Made by a program: the position numbers and the translations under genes. From Spongilla lacustris (taxonomy: Eukaryota > Porifera > Demospongiae > Spongillida > Spongillidae), in contig OX442419.1 of assembly GCA_949361645.1 (NCBI GenBank), forward strand, positions 2,565,028 to 2,629,027: 64,000 nucleotides of DNA. Direction: 5' to 3'. Below the pieces are notes generated by a model, which saw only the letters and a list, made by a program, of their open reading frames with translations, searched no databases and had not been told where the DNA came from. Below, piece after piece: positions 11,640 through 24,612 of this stretch (position 1 is its first letter; each line of letters begins with the position of its first letter).

Positions 11640-12290
11640 GTGAAGTGTGAAAGGTGGCAAATGTCAAAAGAAGAACACAAAAGGTTGTTCGAGACGTTTT
11701 GTACACAGAGGTGCTATGATAAAGGAACTAGCAAAACAGCCACCGAAGAGAAAGTGAAAAGGATACGACAAGCAATCAAAGGAGAACAAGGTGGTAGCAT
11801 CACGACATTATTTAAGCACTGGGTGAACAGAACTAAACAAATTTAAGCTACTTAGCTATCTGCAGCTGGAGTTAGAATTGGCTGATGTTCTAGCTGTCTA
11901 CCAGCAAAAACAAAGGTGAATAATATATGAGATACACTTTAGTTCATTCATTTGCTTTCTACGTAGATGTGATGGTTGGTTCATTTTGCCAGTGGTTTGT
12001 TTCCTATGCAGAATGAAAATGACACAACCATGTTTGGACACTACCGTGTCGTTGCCACAGTTGAGAAATTTTATGATATCTTGGAGCATATACACTCATT
12101 GGAGAACAGACATGTCGGCTATAAGAACACTTGTTGAAGTAAAGCATCCCTGAGAATCTTTAAAATTAGTATATCAATATGTCATTCAATTGCAGGTTCA
12201 GAGATCCAACGAATGTCTACCTAGGGAGGCTGTCCAATATTTTTTGCAACATGTGTGCCATCTGCGGGGTGGGCATGCTAAAGACTCTTT
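11640..12290 (+). pseudogene. Decayed Gypsy-type (GIN-like) integrase gene, N-terminal remains
   Basis: An open frame from about 11661 encodes a basic helical segment of about 60 residues, with KTATEEKVKRIRQAI and LFKHWVNRTKQ. Downstream, an AG-preceded segment from 12012 encodes a stretch with FYDILEHIHSLENRHVGYKNT, the His-X-His pattern of an integrase HHCC zinc-binding domain. A stop then breaks the frame. A further AG-preceded segment at about 12196 has REAVQYFLQHVCHL, where the CC half of the zinc domain would lie, with one Cys lost. No catalytic DDE core follows before 12700. This looks like the broken 5' part of a Ginger or KRBA2-like integrase gene. The link between segments is inferred from order alone. 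Confidence 0.45.
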
Positions 12291-12699
12291 AGAAAACTAG
12301 TTATTTTATCTCAGTAAGCTAAAAAATCTTACTTATCCCATACTTATTTAAAATAGTAGTGCATTGGAACAAATAAGGACGTGTTTTTCGGTGAAAAAAA
12401 TGCTTGTAAAACTTATAATTCCCATCCACCGCCATTGAATCATTCCCACCAGTGGGTGTGGCGTAACACTGGAATGCACCTCGTTCTTAGTCCCTGTGGA
12501 TACTATATCTTATAGGGTACTGTAACTGTTGTTTTAATGAATTAAAGTTGGCATAAGCAGCTGATAAGGGTGTATAGACGTATAGACTTGAGAAACTGTG
12601 ATTTATTGTCAATATAAAAAATCATAAAATCCTGGAAAAACCAGGTAATCGTTGGCAAATTATAGTGCATTAATCGCCAAAATCGATTTAATGTATAAC

Positions 12700-12966
12700 C
12701 TAAAACTGAAATCAATTGGACTTTTTCTCATAATCGAAATAATCTATTTCGATTTATGAAAAAGGTTACACCTTAGGCTCGTTTTACGGGTATATCAAAA
12801 GGAGTTAAGCCTGACATATCTTGGCCCGATCGTAAAATGACTTGTAGTAGCGATGGCAAAAAAAAACATTTTTAGTTGTACATATAACTCCTTTTGATAT
12901 ACCCGTAAAACGAGCCTAAGTGTAACCTTTTCATAATTGATTATTTCGACTATGGGTCAGTTTTAA
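12700..12966. mobile_element. MITE-like element with long terminal inverted repeats
   Basis: Left arm about 12729-12807, right arm about 12885-12952. Both contain TAGGCTCGTTTTACGGGTAT then ATCAAAAGGAGTT, in opposite orientation and essentially identical. The outer parts (ATAATCGAAATAATC and ATAGTCGAAATAATC) also pair, less exactly. The 77-base centre has no coding potential. Confidence 0.8.
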
Positions 12967-14400
12967 GTTCAGACAGCCAAATCAATGAGCACAGCCACAA
13001 CTGTGGTCATCATAGTTGTTATAGTCTCGTCCCTAGACCAGAATTAGGTACATGTACCACCATATTGCATCTTATTAAATGGTCAAATATAAACGCCCCG
13101 ATGTCGAAGCGAGTAACTTAAAAGATCATAGTGTGGGTTAATAAAAACACTACAGATACAATAAGACACGAGTGCTCTATCAGGATTTGTATAGTCTATG
13201 AAAGAAGCACCTAGGATTGCAGCTGAAAAGCTGCACAAAGGGATGGCACTTCTAACTCGCTACTCGTTACTTTCTAGAATATTTACCACTAGTACTAGTA
13301 CATGTATAAGGTATATAAATATGATGGATACCTTCTTACGACTGTGTATAATATGAAGCATGTATTCGATAGGGTGCAGTAAAACGAGGCGCCTGAAAAT
13401 GCTGCTCAAACGAGTAGAGGCCATGTTGAGGGTGTGTGTGAAGCGCACAAAAGTATAGGCAACGACCCATATACAAGTGTGTAACTTACGCAAATCACTT
13501 ATCGTTGTATCCTCTTTCTATTGTAATGCAGATATACGTCTTAGTAAATTGCTTTAGCTGTTCAACAGGACTTCCGACTTCTGCCCTCCAGCTTCCGCTA
13601 CCTTCACGGCTGTTTGCGGCTGGAAACCTTGTTTATAAATAGAATTTTACGGTATTAGTTTACATCCTCTTAGCAACCAGCCTAGCAACCTAGTATGCTT
13701 CGAAAAGCTCGATGTGTCTGGTATCGGGTGGCAGTGTATAAGGTTTGGCAAATAGCATGTTGTGGGGCATTCCTAGATGGATTTCGTGTCCCAAACATGC
13801 AACTTCAGTTTTTGGTTCCTGTCTACGGCGCACGTATTAGTTGTACAACGAGCGATTAGAGTGGTGTCCATAAAAGGTCACTTTTTCAGCTTCCTGCAGT
13901 TTTCCCAGCGATTCTGCCTACATATTCGGGTTCCTGTGTCATTATTCAACACGTACAAAGTAACCAGGTATAATGAATGTTTTTTTCTCGTATTCTATTA
14001 TATGGCAAAAAATGTTGACTTTCGCGTAGTTTGTGCTGAGCGTAGCCGTTTGCTTGTACCGTATAGTCACATAATGGAGGAACATGCAGACCTTTTAGCA
14101 AGGCTATGCAGTATTTGTGCTGTCACAGAGGCTGCATATTACATTAGGCATTGATGGAAGAAGAAACCATTTATTGAATGTTAAAAATGAGGCTACCCTG
14201 GCTCATACAAGGCTCATACTGGCTTATGTACCAGGGTCATACTGGCTCACACTAAGGCTACTGGCTCATACTGCATGATACTAAGGATACTGGCTCAATG
14301 GCTCATACTAAGAATATTGGCTCATACGAAAGTGGGATACTGGTCATGTGTCATACCAAGGCTACTGGCTCCCACTAAAGCAACTGGCTCATACTAAAGT
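12967..14400. other. Gene-free region
   Basis: No gene was recognised. The 125-residue frame at 13777-14154 has no family motif and I do not call it. From about 14200 a diverged repeat of the phrase GGCTCATACT recurs about a dozen times at irregular spacing up to 14620. Confidence 0.5.
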
Positions 14401-14620
14401 ACTAGCTCATACCCACACACACACACGCACACACACACACACACACATACACACAAAACATATACTTATTGACCGGCACACATACACAAACACACAAAAA
14501 CACACACATACACACTCATACACATAAAAATCGCTCCTACTATGGATACTGGTTGACAGCTCATGGCTCATACTAATACTAAGGCTACTTGCTCATATTG
14601 AGGCTACTGACTCATAACAC
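14195..14620. repeat. Irregular GGCTCATACT repeats with a CA-rich tract
   Basis: Units of TGGCTCATACTAAGGCTAC recur with changes through this interval. They are interrupted by CA-rich stretches at 14409-14455 and 14475-14525. Confidence 0.75.
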
Positions 14621-14649
14621 CAACAGACACAGAAAAACATATTCACCGG

Positions 14650-15205
14650 CACACACATCACCTCAGTTCATCCTTTCACACATCACCCTCACCATCCACA
14701 CATCACCCTCATCCTTCCACACATCACCTCACACCTCCACACATCACCCTCACCCTCCACACATCACCCTCACCCTTTCACACATCACCCTCACCCTCCA
14801 CACATCACCCTCACCCTTCCACACATCACCCTCACCCTCCACACATCACCCTCACCCTCCACACATCACCCTCACCCTCCACACATCACCCTCACCCTTT
14901 CACACATCACCCTCACCCTCCACACATCACCCTCACCCTTCCACACATCACCCTCACCCTCCACACATCACCCTCACCCCTCCACACATCACCCTCACCC
15001 TCCACACATCGCTCATCCTTCCACACATCACCCTCACACCTCCACACATCACCCTTACCCTCCACACATCACCCTCACCCTCCACACTTAACCCTCACCC
15101 TTTCACACATCACCATCACCCTCCGCACATCACCCTCACCCTCCACACATCACCCTCACCCTCCACACATCACCCTCACCCTCCACACATCACTCTCATC
15201 CTTCA
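14650..15205. repeat. 19-20 base minisatellite (CACACATCACCCTCACCCTC)
   Basis: Roughly 28 tandem units of CACACATCACCCTCACCCTC with small length changes (19 or 20 bases). Because the frame shifts between units, the open frame across it reads as His/Pro/Ser/Thr repeats; it has no other protein feature. Confidence 0.93.
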
Positions 15206-17351
15206 TGCATATATGATAAAAATATTAGTATGGTTACTGATGTTGAAATTAATGCACTAGGTATGTTTTAAAAATCTTTTTCTACTGAAATGATATCGAC
15301 AACTTTATGCATGTACAGTTCTACCAAATTTATTTTCCCACTTCTACAGTAACCTCTAAAATGTTCATACTGGCTTCACATGTGGTACCCTTATTTAAAA
15401 GACGGTGTATTGGCTTTGGCTTTTTAGCTAGGGAGCAGGGTATTGAAACTTTCAGGGTATTTGGGTATTAACCCATACTTCATTACCCTTGTTTGCACAT
15501 ATGAATCCATAAAGCACCAATTAATGTAACTTCTAGGCCTGAAGTAAAACACTACAGCAAGAAAATTAAGAGGTTGTAGGTAATTATAACGTCAACCGTT
15601 TATGTATACATTGCTCATTTCTTTGTAGGCCCTACTGGCCATGGTATATTATAATAATTGTATTTCAGCTGGGATGATACCTGAACGAACCTATATAGTA
15701 ATGTACACCTTTATGTGTGATATGTTACATTTTATGATTTAAAAAATAATAATAATGAGTATTTCATGACTTTTAGGTGGTTGCATTGGATTTGTAATTT
15801 ACGGATTTAAAAAAGGATTCATAACAGTTGCTATGCATATTCTGGCATACCATTTGGCAAGCCTTTTTAGTTTCTTTAATCATTTGCTTAGGAAAACTGC
15901 AGGAGTAGCAATATAATTGAAATACGTTTCGCGCTTTAAGTTCCAACAACGGGTGAATTAGTACTAAAGAAAGCATTAAATCAGAGCCAGAGGACTGCTC
16001 CATACACCCTATAAGTTTCGAGATGTGGCTACACTCCCATGTACTGGTAATACATTGGGAAGTGACGGGCATCCATGGTATCTAAGGAGGTTGCTAGGGG
16101 AAAATTTTACGCGGCGCGCGCGTACTAAGTTTCCACCGATTCAATTCAATGCAATAAAACAGCCGTGGGATGAGGGTATAATTAGAACATTGCCTTTATA
16201 TAGTACCGAAATAATGGCGTAAACAAGTTAGTGGGTTCTGTGTAGGTCTGTATAGGGTTGTGAATACGATTAGCAAAACTCCCTATCCCACTGTTACAAA
16301 TGTACCGTAGAAATCAATTGGACTTTAGCGAGCGTATTGTCAAATGCCTACAGCAACAATATAATCGAACTGCCGACGCTTAGAAAACGCAGACAAAAGG
16401 GATAACACTCGTTCCCAAACTTGAACCTTACAAAAAGTTTCTCCTTAGTCTTCCGGGTAGATTACCTTGGACGATTGAAGCGTAATGTTAGCTGTTATGC
16501 GGAAGCACTAGAACCAACAAGTTTGAAACTTACTGCGGAATTAGATTTTATTTATCATTTTCGTAATGGGAGTTAATGCTTGACACAAATTTCAGCCATG
16601 CGCCACAGTGTAACTTAATAATAGCCCACAACAGATTTTATCGGCCTTGGGCTTGGGAAGTCATAAAAGTGGGATCCTACTGTACGCTCGCCCTAAGCAT
16701 TATCTTAATGCTAGAGTCTGGGAAGGAAGTTCAACTTTTCTTGTTCCGTGGAATATTGCACATTACATGACAATCGTGACGTACTCCTCTAAGCCTTACA
16801 GGAATTGCACTATAAAAAGTTATTTCAAACCATTCTTTGTTTACATTGTCGAATGTTGTAAATCGATTATAACTGAAAGAGAACTGTAGCTTAAAGGTAA
16901 AAAGGAGGCTGTAGCTGTTCCTGAATTATAAAATCTGCTCAATACAAGCATCGAGGAATACTGGCCAGAACATTGCACAATGACATGATTCAAATAGAGA
17001 GCACACACCTTCAACTACATGCATGCATTAAATTTGCTAGCACAACCTAGCTTATTTACCTATATTTTTACACTGTTGTGTGCATATTTACAATACACAG
17101 TAGTACACTGTACACATGCATATTTACAGTAAAAGCAAACAAGATTGATCACACATATAACAATAGCCAAAACAATTGGATAACGACAATATATAAAATG
17201 GAACACAGAGCATAAAAAATAACCAGGGATGGAGATGTATGGCACAACTAAAATTATATAATGCTATTGATATCTGATACAAATGTACCACTATAAGAGG
17301 GACTACATATCTACATTAATGCAAACATGGCTCATGCATGAGTGTGTACAT
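15206..17351. other. Intergenic region between the minisatellite and the kinase-fusion gene
   Basis: No gene recognised. The 99-residue minus frame at 15773-16072 has several Cys residues but no recognisable domain, and I leave it uncalled. The segment next to 17351 is the 3' flank of the minus-strand kinase gene. Confidence 0.45.
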
Positions 17352-20300
17352 TTACATTTGTGAATTCAAAGTAAAGCCTATCTCATTCAAATCTTGAAGT
17401 ATTTTGGCCATTGTGGGTCTTTGTGTAGGTTCCTTCAGGATACATTTCTGCATCATGGAATGTAGGGAGGCACCCCTGGCTTTCATCTTTGCCATCATTT
17501 CATGGAGGGTGGCAGGATTGGGGAACTCCCTCAGAGTGATTTCACATAGCAATATCCCATAACTGTACACATCAATCTTGGTGGTCTGTGGTGGTGGCTT
17601 AGCATCAAGAGATGGGTGTGTGGGGAATGCCTCTGGGGCTGTATACACTATGGCACCTTCTCCCATGGTTGAGGCCTCCTTGGCCCAATTGGCAGACCCA
17701 AAGTCAGATAGTTTGGCCTTCCACTTGTCTTTGGCCAGGCCCTGCAAAAGTACATTGGAAGAGCTGACATCTCTGTGGATGATGGGGGCTTCTAGCTCAT
17801 GGAGGTAGCAGAGGGCAGAGGCAACATCACGAAGTATGGCCACACACTGGTCTAGACCAGGTTTAAGGAGGTTGTCCTCATAGGCCTTCCTCAGTGTGGT
17901 GTCCAACAGTTCAGTGATGATCATGGGTCCTCCCTTGTCATCCAGCACAGCTGCTATGAACAGCACGAGGTTGGGGTGGTGTACTTGGGACATGGTACAG
18001 ATCTCACGATACACTCGTTTCATTGTATGTTGATTGATGATGGCCTCATGAACACATTTGACAGCAACCTGCTGCCCACTGAACTTCCCTTCCTTAACAT
18101 ATCCCCATGCCCCTCCTCCTAATATTTTCTCTGTCACCATTACATGATGACGTGGTACTATCCAGAGTGCCCTGCAACGTGAGTGTTCTTCCCTTAAGGC
18201 TTCTAATTCCTTCTTTGTCTGATGGTGTTCCATCACTGCTTGATCTCGTTCTCTCTTCGTCTGATCATGTTCCCTCACTGCTTGATCTCGTTCTCTCTTT
18301 GTCTGATCGCATTCCTTCACTGCTTGATCTCGTTCTTTCTTCGTCTGATTATGTTCCCTCACTGCTTGATCGCGTTCTCTCTTCGTCTGATCGCATTCCT
18401 TCACTGCTTGATCTCGTTCTTTCTTCGTCTGATCACATATCTTCACTGCTTGATCTCGCTCTCGCTTTGTCTGATTATGTTCCCTCACTGCTTGATCTCG
18501 TTCATGCTTGTATTGTTGGCTAAAGTTCTTTTCTTGGGCCAGTGTGTCCTGTGTTTCATTTAATGTTTTTTTTAGTTCAAGCACAGCTATAATTATGGTG
18601 AATAGGAGAATATTCACCAGCAAGGATCAATATACCATACCACACCTCACACACGTTTTCTTAGTATACATGTACATAGAGATTGATCAATGTTATTTTT
18701 AACCTTAAAGTCTTCACAGTTTGAATAATGCAATACAAACGTATAAGTACATTTTGTTGTCATTGTAATAATTAATTATTTTTTAGTTAAACTAATAGAT
18801 GAATAGGTGTAAAAAAGTACAACCTAAACAGGCAGGACAGAAAAAGTGCCTACAAAAATCATATCTGTGCATTCACAAGATGGAATGACACACTATAGTG
18901 CTATAAATCAGCCTAACAGTGAACTTGAGAAGCACATTAATGTAATGGAAGTTATGGAACTAAGGACCAGTGTCATCAGATAATTATTTGCTCTTAGTAC
19001 TTTATAACTTACAGTCTGACATGAAAGTTTTGTCAGGCTCCAGTTGACCCAACAGGCAGAAGTAACCTTTTCTTGGAGGACATTTGAAATAACGAATTCC
19101 ATCCATTAACCACACTCCATCTGTACATCCATCCAATGCTATTTTCTGAAAGAATAATCAATGGTGCCTTTTTTACCAGGTATAGGCAATTCTGCCTATA
19201 ATATCCTATAACTGAACATAATACGGCTCAATGTGTAAAGTTTTTTTTAAAGAATATGTTTACATGTACATTTGAAATCATGCTTTCTGAATAGGATGAT
19301 ACATGAATATAGTTTCAAAAATTACTCAGTGTAGATTGCAAATTTCATTATTTAATACAGAAGCTAATGCTTACCAGTTCCACACCAGCAACATATCCTA
19401 GTACTTGTGGTGAAGTGCCAATCCATCTAATTGTTCCACAAGTTGGAGGATCCAGATGTGGTACCACAACATCAGATCCAATGCCAAGCAGTGAGGACCA
19501 GCCATCTTGTTTGCCAACTTGAGTACTTTGCAGATCATATTGTTTCACTGCTGGATACTGGCTAGCAGTTGATGGTGCACTCTTTACCACAACTCTATCT
19601 TGAGATGAACGATCTACATGCCCTTTTGCCTTCTCCAGTGCCTTTAGCTGCCCATCATATACTGCTTTCTCTGATGCACGTTCCTGATGTAACAAAAAAA
19701 TCAATGGTTTCCTACATATGTGTCCATAATTATTCCAATCTAACATCATTTTAGGCTCATCGTTTGTACCTGCATGCTGTGCATTTTGCATTCATCTACT
19801 AACAATAAAGGACCACTTTGTGATGACCAGAACTCTCAGTGAAATATGGCCAGCCTACCAAGGGTAATGGACATTATAATTCGAAGAACACACAAAGGCA
19901 GGAATTCGTTATGAGCTTACATGTGTACTTAGTGACATGTGCAGTTGCTGACTAATACAATGTTATTCAAACTACATGTACATGTAATACCACTATGAGA
20001 CATCACTAAGTTTAAGCAGTTTGGCAACAACACAATGTAAGCTTCAAAAGAACAATCACTTCTACCACAAATCACAAATACTTAGCATACACAATTAGTG
20101 GCAAGCTGCAGAGCTAGATGATTCAATTTTAATCGTAATGTAATTATGTCAGATGTGCAGTTACATGAGTTTACATTATGCTACACACAATTACAAATTT
20201 GAAAGTACATTTTGTGGGCATAATATATATATATGAACTGTTCGTTTGTCAAAAGATAAAGCCAGCAAAAAAAGGTGGGAGTCGAGGCTACCTAAAAATT

Positions 20301-22201
20301 TAATAGCCTTGAGTCTAGCAAAAATATAGGTCAGCAATGAGTGTTTGGTAATTGCCATGGAGTTGGCTAATACAGTTAAGGAATCTTGTGTAGATGGATC
20401 GATACAATACAGTCTTTGAAAATGGCAGCAACCCTTTTTCCCTTCAGTGTTTAAATTTTGTACACTGTATGTGTATGCTATGACTGTTATCTTTATACAC
20501 AGCAAAGTACTTGTTTAAATATTACATTATCATAGGTTTTGCTTTTCATACCACAAGCAGTACAGGGGCAATATTCAGATACTGGCTTAAATCAATGTTG
20601 ATTTAGTATTTCATTTACACTCTAGAGATTAATAATTTGTCAACTAAGCCAACTGGTTCCGAAGCCAGTGACGCAATAGGTACACATTTAAATAACCTTA
20701 CCACATGGACAAAATTTACCATTTCTACACCATATGCAAGCTCTGTGTATTCACCATGAGATGGAAGTTGTCTTACCCGTGTTCCTCTGATTATCACTTC
20801 TTGCTTTGGGCGCATCACCTCACTAGTTCTGGGCAGTGCTATATCTTTAGCAGCATTTGATGCCAACTTCATAGATCCTTCTTTTCCACTTGTTTTGGCT
20901 AAAGCAGGAGTAACATCTGGATCAGCTTGCTTTCCCTCTGCAAATTAAATAAGCAATGTCACCAATATAGTAGCTTCAACTGTTCTGTTTGTCTACTGAA
21001 GCCACTAATAAAAACAGTCATAACCAAATACAGGTGAAGTATCTGACTCATTTAAATGTCGATTGTAAGTACCAAAACATAATATCTGCATTAAAACCAA
21101 GCCTAACCTGTAGTATTTAATATGTTCATTCCATTCAGGCTATGCAAGCTGGCTGGTTGATCTAGATAGCAGTTGATTGATCTTTGTCTCATCTAATCTA
21201 ATCCAACTTTCTTCTACAGGAACCACCCAAGCACTTTCAGTACATGAATGATATTAAGTCAAGCTCAAATCACCCCAGTGCACAAAATTAACCTTTTACC
21301 ACAAACCTTGCACAATTGATGATTGGAGATCTTTGTTTGGAAGCTTTTCTTCTGAGCAGCTTTTCACTATGATTTTAGAAACTTTAAATGTTAGATTGTC
21401 ATCTTTCAAATACTGCCCCTTTGTGCTCTCCTGCAGCTCAGTTAATGGAATGAAGTTGTACATTGCTAAACCGCTGTTCATTTCTTCTGACTCAGGTACC
21501 CTTGTGCATATTATATCATCTGTTTTGTCATTGAAGTCAAATACGCGTTCATAATCTTCACCATTTGAAATGTGATTTAAAACTTGAATTGTAATAGAAC
21601 TACGAAAAGGGAACTGAAGTCTGTCATCAAACTGACCATTCATTAAGTATGCCACAACGCAAACATGTGTGCCCTTGCAGGCATCATATCCACTGGGATA
21701 TACCCTAATGCACATTTTGTATCCCTTAGAATGCGTGTAGAAAGTTGGGCTTTGGAAATATGTTCCTTCTTTTAAATACTTGCTGAAGTTTTCCATTTTA
21801 AACTCTTTCACATCCTTGGTCACAATAGTAGTAGTAGTCGGACTATTCTGGCTGTATGTACATGTATCATTGACAGCCATGCCACAATGTTGCAAAAAGT
21901 CACTAAATGACCCAGTCCATGTACAACCATTGTGCAGACAGCACTTGACTCTCAAAGCCTGGTGAATACTTCGTTTGAATGCCTTGTCAGGTGTGCATTT
22001 CCAAGGCAGGGTCCTGCATATTGGGCATTTTGCGTTTTGAGCCAAGAGCCGATCAACTGCCTCTTTAGAGAAGTGCTGCCCACAACACAATGACTGGTAT
22101 GGCTCTACAAGAAGCTCCTTAGTAACTGGACATATATACTCTTCACCAATTTGACCAATTATGGTGTACGACGCTGTTGGTAATCTGTCCATGATATTCA
22201 T
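17352..22201 (-). CDS. RING-like/TRAF zinc finger/MATH/CAP-Gly/coiled-coil/protein kinase fusion protein, five exons
   Basis: Exons 21307-22201, 20720-20937, 19375-19683, 19013-19145 and 17352-18586 have GT-AG borders and matching phases (1,0,0,1), totalling 2790 bases or 929 residues. In order: a degenerate RING or U-box-like domain at about 22-63 (CPVT for CxxC, CPIC kept), one TRAF-type zinc finger at about 85-115, a MATH domain at about 135-285, a linker, a CAP-Gly domain at about 440-515 with GCTDG replacing the usual GKNDG, a coiled coil at about 520-655 built from seven 14-residue units (QTKRERDQAV type), and a TKL-like kinase at about 665-925 with GGGAWGYV, VAVK, HRDVSSSN, DFG and APE. 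All catalytic residues are present. A cytosolic ubiquitin/kinase signalling protein is likely. The alternative is two adjacent genes: a stop at 21296 would end the TRAF part, and an ATG at 18623 would begin the kinase part. Confidence 0.7.
18187..18510 (-). repeat. 42-base coding minisatellite (14-residue coiled-coil units)
   Basis: Inside exon 5 of the kinase-fusion gene. About seven tandem 42-base units encode QTK(R/K)ERDQAV(R/K)E plus two or three variable residues. Each unit equals two heptads, so unit gain or loss would keep the coiled-coil register. Confidence 0.9.
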
Positions 22202-22410
22202 TCCTGACAGTGAAAATTTATAAGCCAGGTTAATTTTTGAAAGAAATATAAAATGAACCAGAGAATATATAAAAAGAATTTTTCACTTCAATTATTCTAA
22301 TGAGTCGACTATTCAATAATTGTTTTCAAAAGCATGAATGTCCATTTTGGGTTCAAATTCCCCTCATCACGGTTATATTTTGTATACATGGGGTTGTAGG
22401 TGATAAAGTG

Positions 22411-22411
<1 letters not shown>

Positions 22412-22472
<61 letters not shown>
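22412..22472. repeat. (GT)n dinucleotide microsatellite
   Basis: About thirty uninterrupted GT units. Confidence 0.97.
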
Positions 22473-22474
<2 letters not shown>

Positions 22475-24309
22475 ATATTTTATACACCACTGCATTACAT
22501 AATTGCAACAACAAGCTTTTTCATATCATATTATTCTTATAATTCCACATAATTAAACACACATAAATCAAATAAGAATAAATGCTGTTAGCCCGATGAG
22601 CCTCTCTGCCTTCACTGGAATGAGCCAAACAAAACACAGGTGCTGCGAGTTATTTTAAACACACCACCTTTGTCAGTGAGATATCAAATGATATTATAAC
22701 AGAGGTGCTTTGTGCACATATATTGTGATGCATTTGGAAGGAAAAAAATCTACCAATATTCTTTTTGTCATCACTTCCAAGAACAAGATCCTTTTACATA
22801 TGACTATGCCTAGCTCATCAATATTCTTGTCAGTATAGTAAAAACGTTATGGTATGATCTGTCATAGAATTGAACCAACTGCAATTGGGATTTTAATTCT
22901 TTTACTTCAACTTTCACACTTTCATATCATTTTCCAAGATTGTAAGTTTTATCAATTGCAAGTATGCTCTGGTATATTAGCACTGTCTTATTTGTTCTTC
23001 GCAATACAAAACAATCAGCAGACACTGATGACATAATGATTCTGAACATGGTCATCTTACGATACCATACTAACAAATGCAATAACCTCATCAGCAACAT
23101 TAGCACCTATATGCTTATTCTTGTTACACCTAACTATATCCCAGTACCTAGCTGGTTGCATGGTGCTTCAGTTGAAGCCCATCAACACCTTCACATTCTA
23201 ATAGTTTTTAACCTATCTATCACCTTGTATTCCACTATCTCTTATTATGTTTTGTATAACACAGGGTTTTACACGATAGTAACTGTATATCTATGCATGG
23301 AATAATAGGGAATGATCCAGTTCACACTGCAATGAAATTCGCCATTATCATTGAATTCATTCCATGAACGTTTATGAGAGTGAAAATCAAACGGGAAATA
23401 CAAGGTAACTAACGAAGCGTCGACTTACAGTATTCTACCACATGCAGTTGGTTGATTAAAATAATAATAAAAATATAGAATATTTCAGCCCGTGATTTTT
23501 CACGGGGTCAGCCTAGATTGCTTGAGCTCTATAAATATACACCGCGTCAGTACAAGACGTGAGTACAAGGTGAACAATAACCGGACGGGAACCAACAATG
23601 GAGGACATAAATAGCAACATGCATATGACGTAATATAAGTTCCGTAACTAAACAATACAAGACGCGCGTGACTCCTCTAATATGTACACACGGTTAGGGT
23701 ACATGTGTCGATGCCTTTGTCCCATATCGGAAATTTCATCCATGGGAATACGAGACGGAAGGAAGGACTACAAACAAGGATGATTAGCAGATTGCTATAT
23801 ACATAGTACCGCGATACTATTTAAATGCTGTGACAGTCGTAGGCGTGGCAAAAATAAATACAACAGTGAACGCTGGTCTCCTAAACGTCTGTGTACTTAC
23901 CTTGATCGGGATAGTAACCAAGAGATCTCTTTGTTAGTTATATCGAGATCTGCAGGTTTTCAAATGCAACTACGGTCTACATAACACTCGATAAGCGTTC
24001 ATTCGCTTAATATACGATTTATAAACATAGGGGGCGGGGTCTATAATTCTATTCATTAATATTTGGGACAATCCCAAGAAAAGTCCCTCTTTTAGATGCA
24101 AACGTGTTTTGCGTTTCAATCGCTACTACGACAACAATTGGAAGTCGATAGCGTCAACGTACGAGAGCTATCGACTTCCTATTGTCGACACATCATAATT
24201 TTTTTCACGGTAAATCATAACTAGATATAGCTTATGCACACATATAAATGTTACTGTACATCGACCTTACACACATGCACACGCGCAAAACATGCACAAA
24301 TATGCAGGA

Positions 24310-24405
24310 ACACACGCACACACACAAACACACACACCACACACACCACACACACACACACACCACACACACACACACCACACACACCACACACACCACA
24401 CACAC

Positions 24406-24444
<39 letters not shown>
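24310..24444. repeat. CA-rich microsatellite
   Basis: Interrupted (CA)n with ACC insertions. The Cys/Val and His/Thr frames over it are artefacts. Confidence 0.95.
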
Positions 24445-24446
<2 letters not shown>

Positions 24447-24612
24447 TTCTCCATTTCACGAGTCCCACTCATGATCAGTTGCATTACATGTATGTGCAAA
24501 TTGTGAACATATTGGCTTACCTATAAGAAGTGCCAACGGGCGGGTACTCTTAGATTAGAGTTAGAGTACCCGCATATGGAACGCCAAACTGGACAAAATT
24601 ATTTCTTCCTCA

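Larger units (their letters stand above)
22202..24612. other. 5' flank of the kinase-fusion gene, with microsatellites
   Basis: An AG acceptor-like site (CACTGTCAG) lies just before the ATG at 22199-22201, so an upstream non-coding exon is likely. (GT)n lies at 22412-22472 and a CA-rich tract at 24310-24444. A 13-base hairpin (GGAAGTCGATAGC / GCTATCGACTTCC) lies at about 24140-24180 and another (GCGGGTACTCT / AGAGTACCCGC) at 24540-24575. No coding exon was recognised. Confidence 0.5.

Noticed and set aside
13777..14154. 125-residue plus-strand frame
   Set aside because: No recognised motif, no splice or codon support; length is near chance for this base composition.
14650..15205. CRISPR-like regular repeats
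   Set aside because: Units are contiguous with no unique spacers, and the sequence is eukaryotic.
14589..15260. 223-residue open frame rich in His, Pro, Ser and Thr
   Set aside because: It is a translation of the CACACATCACCCTCACCCTC minisatellite; frame-neutral unit changes keep it open. No start context or domain.
15773..16072. 99-residue Cys-containing minus frame
   Set aside because: Cys spacing resembles no domain I know, and the frame crosses sequence with no conserved look.
22340..22370. tRNA B-box-like GGTTCAAATTCCC
   Set aside because: No A box at the right distance and no acceptor stem or cloverleaf can be drawn.
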